64,000 bases of DNA, taken from the NCBI GenBank assembly GCA_030686995.1, contig CM060691.1, positions 89,835,055 to 89,899,054 of the forward strand, given 5' to 3'. Position numbers and translations under genes: made by a program. The notes beneath the pieces were generated by a model. It had not been told where the DNA came from and ran no database searches. It saw only the letters and a program-made list of their open reading frames with translations. Positions 58,562 through 64,000 of this stretch are shown here, in pieces (position 1 is the first letter of the stretch; each line of letters begins with the position of its first letter). This DNA is from Artemisia argyi. Its lineage: Eukaryota; Streptophyta; Magnoliopsida; Asterales; Asteraceae.

Positions 58562-59994
58562 TATTTACTTTTTCGCTTGGGTCTGCTAACGCTATTAGTG
58601 GAGACTAGTCCTGTAGAAGTGGAGTTATCAACATTAGTATTTTGAACAACATTCCCTTTAGCAGTTTTGTCTAATTGATACAGTCCTGGTGCTATCACCG
58701 TGGTGTCAACCATCTTTCCTTTTTGAAGTAGCTTAATTTTCTGTTTCAAATCAATGATGATGTGATTTTTATCCTGAATTTGAGACTCAAGTTTCACATT
58801 GCAATAATTAATGTCATCGCGGTTTTGTTGCCATTCGACGTTTCCAATTTTTAAATCCGCAATTTCTTTCTCGTATTTGAGACAAAGACTTTTTAAAGAC
58901 TCATTGTTTTTGCAAAGCTGACAAGAGTTTGAAATATTATGACTTTGAAGTTTCAATTCCACTTCAATACTTTGAGCTTGACACCATTCAAGCCTTTGTT
59001 TGAGTTGACAAATTTCTTTTGAAAATTGTTTTGTCACATCATCATTTTGTATTCTCAGCTTGTTATTTTCATGTTTAAGTGTCTCGATTTCCACATTCAA
59101 CAAGTTATTATCAACACAAAGATCATCCATAAGCATAGAAGTACCAGAATTATAGAGATCATTCATGATAACAGACAAAATATCAGCATTGAGAACTTGT
59201 TCCAAGAGTCGATCTGCATCATTTTTTAAAACTCTATTTCTTTGCTTTTGAACCAAAATCTCATTTTCAGTTGTGTTGAAAACGTTTATCATATTTTTCA
59301 CCTCGACTTGAAGTTCCTGATCCCAACGTGTAGCACAGAGACGGAGGTATTTGACAATTGGCAACATTTGTTTTTGAAAAATATCTCTCTTTTCTCGCTC
59401 GTAAGTGGATTGAAAAGTTTCAATTTTTATTTCAGAATTACGTGCAATTGTTTCCTCCAAAATTTCGATGTCTTCCATAAAAGTTTTGAAATAATTTAAG
59501 ACACGACAATTTTTCGGTAAAGGTGAAATTTCACCGGATGATGGTAAAGGACCATTGATTTGTGCTACAGTTTGGACAGGGGCCGCATTAGAGGATGAAA
59601 CATATGACTCTTCGACAAACCATGATTTCTCAGGTAAGTCCTTTTGAGTAACAAAAGATTTAGAAATGTGAGGAGCTTTTGAATAATCATATGGTGTCCA
59701 ATATTGAACATAACTCATTTTAGATCGACTCTCGTCTTCAAGTTCTTCTTCTTCCTCAGTATCAAAAACAACAGCACGCACAATCGTATTATCAAGCAAA
59801 TGGTCCATACTGTAAATTTTAGGAATTTCTTTGAAAGCCGTGTGAAGAAACATTGAATTGTAATCGCCAAGTGCAAATCCTTTATCGGGTCTCAGTTTTA
59901 AAGTAAATTTCTGAATTGTTGTGACAGAGTTCCCGTGTTTGTAAACAATATTACGAAATTCTTTGAGTTTTTTTTTCAAGATCAACATTCTCAC
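58561..59994 (-). pseudogene. Coiled-coil region between gag and protease, shifted out of the gag frame
   Basis: An open stretch of 477 codons in the +1 frame relative to gag, ending SVSRPKRKSK-TAG. It is rich in Glu, Lys, Gln, Asn and Leu with heptad-like spacing (for example NLLNVEIETLKHENNKLRIQ and LKQRLEWCQAQSIEVELKL), so it is probably a long coiled coil. It directly continues the coiled coil at the end of gag, and the two frames overlap at a run of nine A. It was therefore most likely one polypeptide with gag. No enzyme motif is present. The first Met (59,994) is an internal residue, not a true start. Confidence 0.6.
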
Positions 59995-62428
59995 CGAGTA
60001 AGTTATCTATATACTTCCTTTTTCGTATTTTATGTTCACAAAAATCCTTTTGACAACTTGACAATTCTGTTTCTGTTTTTGAAAGTTCTCTTTGAAGACG
60101 TTCAACTTGCATTTTCAGTTCACATTTTTCACTTTCAAGTTTAGAAATCAACTTTCCGTTTGACTCAATTAAATCTTGCATTTTGTGCTGAAGATCTTGC
60201 TCTTTGTTGTAAGATTCTTGAAAAGCTTTTTCAAAACTTTTTGTATGTTTAATCTTGTCTTGCTGATTTGAAAGTTGTATTTTATAACACTCAATATCTC
60301 TTGCAAGTGATGCATTTGTTTCTTTTAAAACTTTGTTTTTCTCGTTGCATTTTATGATTTGCAATTGTTGATCATTCAGTCGTTTATGTAACAATATGAG
60401 GTCAGGGTCTGGATCAAATGATGGTTCATGTTGTTCTATATGATCATGTTTATCGTTCTCAATAGGATCATCAAATGAAACAACTGTGTCATCATCAAAT
60501 ATGACAACTGTGCTTATTTGTTCATCTGTTTGAGAAGATGAAAATGAGTCAGGTGGAACAACTTGCGCCATATCTGATTCAGGAGCAGAAGGTGTAGCTA
60601 TTTCATGTATTAAGCATGCTTTTTGGTCATGTACCTGAGACAAGCCGTCAGTGTCATACACTGGACCTGAATCATTAAACTGAAGTTCCTGCATGTTGGC
60701 CATAAGCATCACAGCTGCATTGGCTTCCAGATCTTCCATGTCATCATCGTTGTTCACATTTGCCATGAAGTTGTTATCCTGTTCAGGGAAATGTCCATCT
60801 TTTTCATCTTGAAGAGCCATGAGTAATGCCTGCTTGTGAAACTTACTACCCCGAGTTCTCGGTTTGGGACATGCTGTCGCTATATGACCTTGTTCATTAC
60901 AGTTATAGCACCACACTGCATTCCCTGAGTTGGAGTTCCTAGTTGCAACTGGTTCAGACCTTTGCTGAAAAGATCCTGAGTTGTTCCTGAACCCTCCATT
61001 GTTACTAAACCTCTGACCATTCCCATAATTTCCTGAAGAACTTCCTGAACCAGATCGACCATAGTTACGATTCTGAATTTCTACCCTTCCATCATTGACA
61101 ACAGCTTGATTCCTTGTGTTAGAAGATGAACGTTGACGATTGTTTGTTTTGTTGGAGAATTTGCTAAAAGCACTAGCAATAAGAGCAAGTCCCTGATTCA
61201 ACGTTTTAAAGTCATCATCGTCATCGTCATTGGAGTTTGAGTAATACACTGCATCATTGTTGTTTAATGGAACAAGTTGAGTAGAAGCATTCTGTGGAGA
61301 TGAATCATAAGGGACCATTTGGTTCGAGGTAGAAGATTGTGGATAACTGAAGTAGTTTTGCTCTTGAACATATGCATGATTTGACATTGGTGGTTGAGCA
61401 TAGGGAGATTGAGCTACGAGTGCCAATGAATTTGGTGTTGGTGTTGGTGTGTATCCTCCTCGTAGAGCTCGATCTTTTTCAACTTCAGGTTCATGGTGTT
61501 TCAGAAAATCATACAACAAACCATATGGTGCATCATGAAGATTTTTGGTTTGACGAACAAATGTCACATATTTATGCCAATCAGGGCCAAGACTACCAAC
61601 AAATTTGGAGTTCACTGCGATCCTTGGTACTGTGATTTTGTGACGTTCCAGATCATTGACCACATTTGTGAAACGATGATAGTAGGATTCAAGTGACTCT
61701 CCTGGTTCAATTGTGATGTCAGTGTATTCCAGGTAGAGTTTGGATTCCATATCATCTTTGTTCAATTGAGTGCCTTCCATAAGGAGATGAACATGTTCCC
61801 ACATAGCTTTGGCTGTTTTCTGAGCATCGACACTTCGATAAATTGGATTAGGTATACCTTGAAGTATATAAGCCATTGCATACTCATCAGCCTCACGATG
61901 TAATTTCTGTTCTTCTGTGAGTGCAGATTCTGGAAGAGGTCTATCACCAGGAGGACGTGGAGGATCAGCAGTCGGATCACCAATTTCAAATCTAGTTGGC
62001 CACTCAAATGGTCCTTCAAGTATCACTTGTTTCAAGAATTTCCCATGAGGTTTCTTTAGTTCAAGAAATCGTAAGAATCGACTTGACCATTGAACATAAT
62101 TCCCAGGTGTTAGCATTGGAGGTGTTTCAAGTGATCCTGCCTCATGTCTGGATTGTTGAGTTGTAATAACTTCACACATTCTATCAAACCAGTGAGGTTG
62201 TTTGGAGGAAAACTGAGTGTTTTGTTGTGACATTTGATATGGTTGTTGTTGAGGAATGATTTGATGTTGTTGCATCATGAGATATTGTGGTTGTTGATTA
62301 AACGGTTGTTGATGAAAGTGTGACTGTGAAGGTTGTTGATATGATTGTTGCTGATGGTATTGTTGTTGCTGATACTGCTGATGTTGTTGCTGAGGATTAG
62401 AGAAGTAGTAATGTGGTGGTTGAGACAT
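59951..62428 (-). CDS. gag: Copia Gag protein with CCHC zinc knuckle, 825 residues
   Basis: I chose the ATG at 62,428 (MSQPPHYYFSNPQQQ); the open frame continues upstream to 62,497 but with no ATG. The first about 90 residues are Gln-rich. A UBN2-type Gag core follows (YVQWSSRFLRFLELKKPHGK, ESYYHRFTNVVNDLERHKI). Then come a Gly/Ser/Asn/Arg-rich basic stretch, the CCHC knuckle CYNCNEQGHIATACPKPR, an acidic linker and a coiled coil (LQHKMQDLIESNGKLISKLE). Gag forms the particle that packages element RNA. It ends KKTQRIS-stop just after a run of nine A. Removing one A would connect it to the next frame, so the stop may be a mutation, a sequencing error or a recoding site. Confidence 0.85.
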   Translation of the reverse strand: MSQPPHYYFSNPQQQHQQYQQQQYHQQQSYQQPSQSHFHQQPFNQQPQYLMMQQHQIIPQQQPYQMSQQNTQFSSKQPHWFDRMCEVITTQQSRHEAGSLETPPMLTPGNYVQWSSRFLRFLELKKPHGKFLKQVILEGPFEWPTRFEIGDPTADPPRPPGDRPLPESALTEEQKLHREADEYAMAYILQGIPNPIYRSVDAQKTAKAMWEHVHLLMEGTQLNKDDMESKLYLEYTDITIEPGESLESYYHRFTNVVNDLERHKITVPRIAVNSKFVGSLGPDWHKYVTFVRQTKNLHDAPYGLLYDFLKHHEPEVEKDRALRGGYTPTPTPNSLALVAQSPYAQPPMSNHAYVQEQNYFSYPQSSTSNQMVPYDSSPQNASTQLVPLNNNDAVYYSNSNDDDDDDFKTLNQGLALIASAFSKFSNKTNNRQRSSSNTRNQAVVNDGRVEIQNRNYGRSGSGSSSGNYGNGQRFSNNGGFRNNSGSFQQRSEPVATRNSNSGNAVWCYNCNEQGHIATACPKPRTRGSKFHKQALLMALQDEKDGHFPEQDNNFMANVNNDDDMEDLEANAAVMLMANMQELQFNDSGPVYDTDGLSQVHDQKACLIHEIATPSAPESDMAQVVPPDSFSSSQTDEQISTVVIFDDDTVVSFDDPIENDKHDHIEQHEPSFDPDPDLILLHKRLNDQQLQIIKCNEKNKVLKETNASLARDIECYKIQLSNQQDKIKHTKSFEKAFQESYNKEQDLQHKMQDLIESNGKLISKLESEKCELKMQVERLQRELSKTETELSSCQKDFCEHKIRKRKYIDNLLGENVDLEKKTQRIS

Positions 62429-62514
62429 CTTTGAACACTTGTGTAGAAATGGATCTTTGTAGAAGATTGAAATGCACGTTCCTTTGGTTAAGTTCAAAAA
62501 TTCCTGGGGTAAGT

Positions 62515-63085
62515 TGAGATCTTATGCGTAACTATAATCTTACGCGTAAACTTTTAGGTTATGCGTAAAGAGTTATTTATGCGTAAACAATAAGTTTAGG
62601 CGTAAGTTTTCTCTTTACGCGTAAGCTTTGGCTTATGCGTAAGTTTAGACTTATGCGTAAGGTTAAACAACCAAACAAATCTTTCAAACTTATCCAAGCT
62701 TGAAAGATATCCGAAGTCGAAGTATTCCACTAACTTATCCAAGCTAGGGAAGTACTGAGTCACCGTAGCACGAAGATAAAACCTTGGATGAAGTTTTGCG
62801 TAGAAATCTGAAACTTACGCGTAAGATTAGACTTATGCGTAAAAACTTAGGCGTAGAGGCAACTTCTGCGTAGGATCTGTCTTCTGCGTAGGAACTTAGG
62901 CGTAGGAACTAGACTTGAGCGTAGGATTTAGGCGTAGACTTCCAAAGTTACTCGTAAGAACAAGGTTTTGACCTATGTTACTCGTAAGAAAAGGGTTTTG
63001 GCCAAAAGTTACTCGTAGAAAGGACAAAAAGTACTGTTTTCAGCTTCTGAATCGTACTATTCACAAAAGTTACGCGTAAGGTGGT
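62515..63085 (-). repeat. GCGTA(A/G) array in the gag leader
   Basis: About 18 GCGTA words in the same contexts and orientation as the array at 52,862-53,390, plus three CTCGTA variants. It lies between the primer-binding site (about 63,423-63,436) and the gag start, in the leader of the element's RNA. A 120-bp gap near 62,670-62,800 separates two blocks. Confidence 0.9.
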
Positions 63086-63420
63086 CAGAAGCTTGAAAAA
63101 TCTCAAATTTTTGAAGAGAAATGCTTAGAAATAAGGTACTTTTGATCAAATAACTTCACCAATACTTAGAAAACACTAAAAAATGCAAGATTTTGCAACC
63201 AAAAACTAGTTTTCCAATATCAAAGAAGCTATAAAACCTTACAAAAAACCTTAAAAATCAAAACTTTATGCAAAAACTAAGCTTCAAATCACTATATCAA
63301 CCTTGAAACTTGTCCAAGCTCCAAGATTTGAGTGAAAGAAACAAAGAAAAATGCAAAAAGAAGTAATAGAACACCTTGAACCCCACGTTCAATCCAAGAA
63401 CAACACTTCAATCTCTATTA

Positions 63421-63436
63421 GGCGAATGATACCACT
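63421..63436 (-). promoter_or_regulatory. Primer-binding site of the 18-kb element
   Basis: Minus strand reads AGTGGTATCATTCGCC straight after the LTR end. TGGTATCA matches the 3' end of initiator-Met tRNA; the bases after that differ from the usual TGGTATCAGAGC. Confidence 0.6.
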
Positions 63437-63780
63437 TGTTAGGTCACCATTTTGTAAACACAAGTATGATAATGAAAGAAATAAGATGAGAATGAGAGAT
63501 GGTTGATTATGAGAAAATATGAAAAGTGAAAGAACAAGAGCTTCCTTAAGATATTCAAATAACCAACAAATGTAAGAGTTACATAAGCTTAGTATATATA
63601 GGGGAGGAGTAGGGCAACACTCCCTTCCTCCCTCATCATGCTTAAACGTGGGCTTTCAAGCCCATTGGACTTTCATACTAAAGCCTTGTAACATAAACAA
63701 TGTAAAATAAATAACTAAGCAACCTATTACAAAAGGTAATGACCGAGACTTGACTAAAATACAAAAGTATGATCCCAACA
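63437..63780 (-). repeat. 5' LTR (right), 344 bp
   Basis: Identical, as far as I can read, to 45,748-46,091. Followed by the ACCCC target duplication. Confidence 0.95.
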
Positions 63781-63785
63781 ACCCC

Positions 63786-64000
63786 CAAACAATCCCTTCA
63801 TTTAAATATTGTAAAGAATCCCGTTCACTTCAAAAAAATCTCAATAATTTAATTTGTAGTTTTGTACATAACTAAAACTAATATATCCACTCAATAAATT
63901 GAAACGTCGTTCTCAATTTTTATCCATATCTTATTTAGAAGCCCAACAACGATTATTTATGAAATTGTACCTTAATATTTTAGTTATAAAAGTGTAACTT
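63786..64000. other. Flanking AT-rich sequence
   Basis: Unique-looking flank of the 18-kb element. No feature recognised before the window ends. Confidence 0.5.

Larger units (their letters stand above)
45748..63780 (-). mobile_element. Sirevirus-like Copia retrotransposon with large accessory frame, 18,033 bp
   Basis: Two 344-bp LTRs (45,748-46,091 and 63,437-63,780) read identically. ACCCC flanks the element (45,743-45,747 and 63,781-63,785). The element runs on the minus strand. After the right (5') LTR comes AGTGGTATCATTCGCC, of which TGGTATCA fits the initiator-Met primer site. Then follow a 1-kb leader with a GCGTA array, gag with a CCHC knuckle, protease, integrase, reverse transcriptase and RNase H in Copia order. 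After pol come 2 kb of spacer with a second GCGTA array, a 4.2-kb accessory frame, 2.3 kb without genes, and the purine tract TTAGGGGGAGAT touching the left LTR. Six CTCCCCCT blocks (plus-strand view) lie between pol and that LTR. Identical LTRs imply a very recent insertion. Confidence 0.92.

Noticed and set aside
59951..59994. Classical -1 ribosomal frameshift between gag and pol
   Set aside because: The downstream frame is +1 relative to gag, so a simple -1 slip on the A run would enter the wrong frame.

Overview
This is a stretch of plant nuclear DNA. It has GT-AG introns, AT-rich intergenic sequence, four intact or partly visible nuclear genes, and dense nested transposons. The character of the retroelement proteins (a SIRE-like Copia with a large accessory reading frame after pol, and a protease-only Athila-like element) suggests a eudicot, most likely Asteraceae. 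That placement is inference; no species-specific marker was found.

Host genes, left to right: the 3' part of a PUX1-type UBX-domain gene (+, 450-1801); a broken VPS62-like (DUF946) pseudogene, inverted in part and split by a CACTA transposon (about 13,089-18,022); a three-exon gene for a small secreted X8 protein (-, 18,767-19,319); a 14-exon gene for cytosolic glucose-6-phosphate dehydrogenase (+, 20,863-25,785) with a GPI-anchored lipid transfer protein gene nested antisense in its first coding intron (21,405-21,890); and a five-exon GT-1-type trihelix transcription factor gene (+, 34,180-38,160). Unidentified gene-like remnants lie at 43,575-45,470.

Mobile DNA whose ends can be read: a PIF/Harbinger element with only ORF1 (2365-4202, TSD TAA); a hAT MITE (4436-4733, TSD CACGGAGG); a pol-less LTR element (5189-12,075, TSD ATATG); a CACTA element (13,185-16,839, TSD AGT) holding a 41-bp minisatellite; a solo LTR of the 5189 family (27,726-28,999, TSD TACAT); a 2.7-kb coding-free LTR element (40,242-42,958, TSD TAATC); and an 18,033-bp Sirevirus-like Copia element on the minus strand (45,748-63,780, TSD ACCCC) with two 344-bp LTRs that read as identical. 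Less complete items are an Athila-like protease-only element (about 30,527-33,470), a fold-back repeat (33,470-33,957), LTR-like remnants (26,911-27,260 and 29,159-30,047), a tRNA-derived SINE and a SINE fragment.

The most unusual signal is a shared design. Several unrelated elements each carry their own array of a short, CG-containing, often palindromic word in LTR or leader sequence: GCGTA(A/G), AACTCG(A/C)TAA, GGGTTCCGCC, TGACGGCGTCA, CCGATCGG. In two elements the same word recurs far inside the element, just upstream of an accessory reading frame. This looks like duplicated leader or promoter modules serving the accessory genes. The 18-kb element is the best case: about 18 GCGTA words in the gag leader and about 18 again before a 4.2-kb accessory frame downstream of pol.
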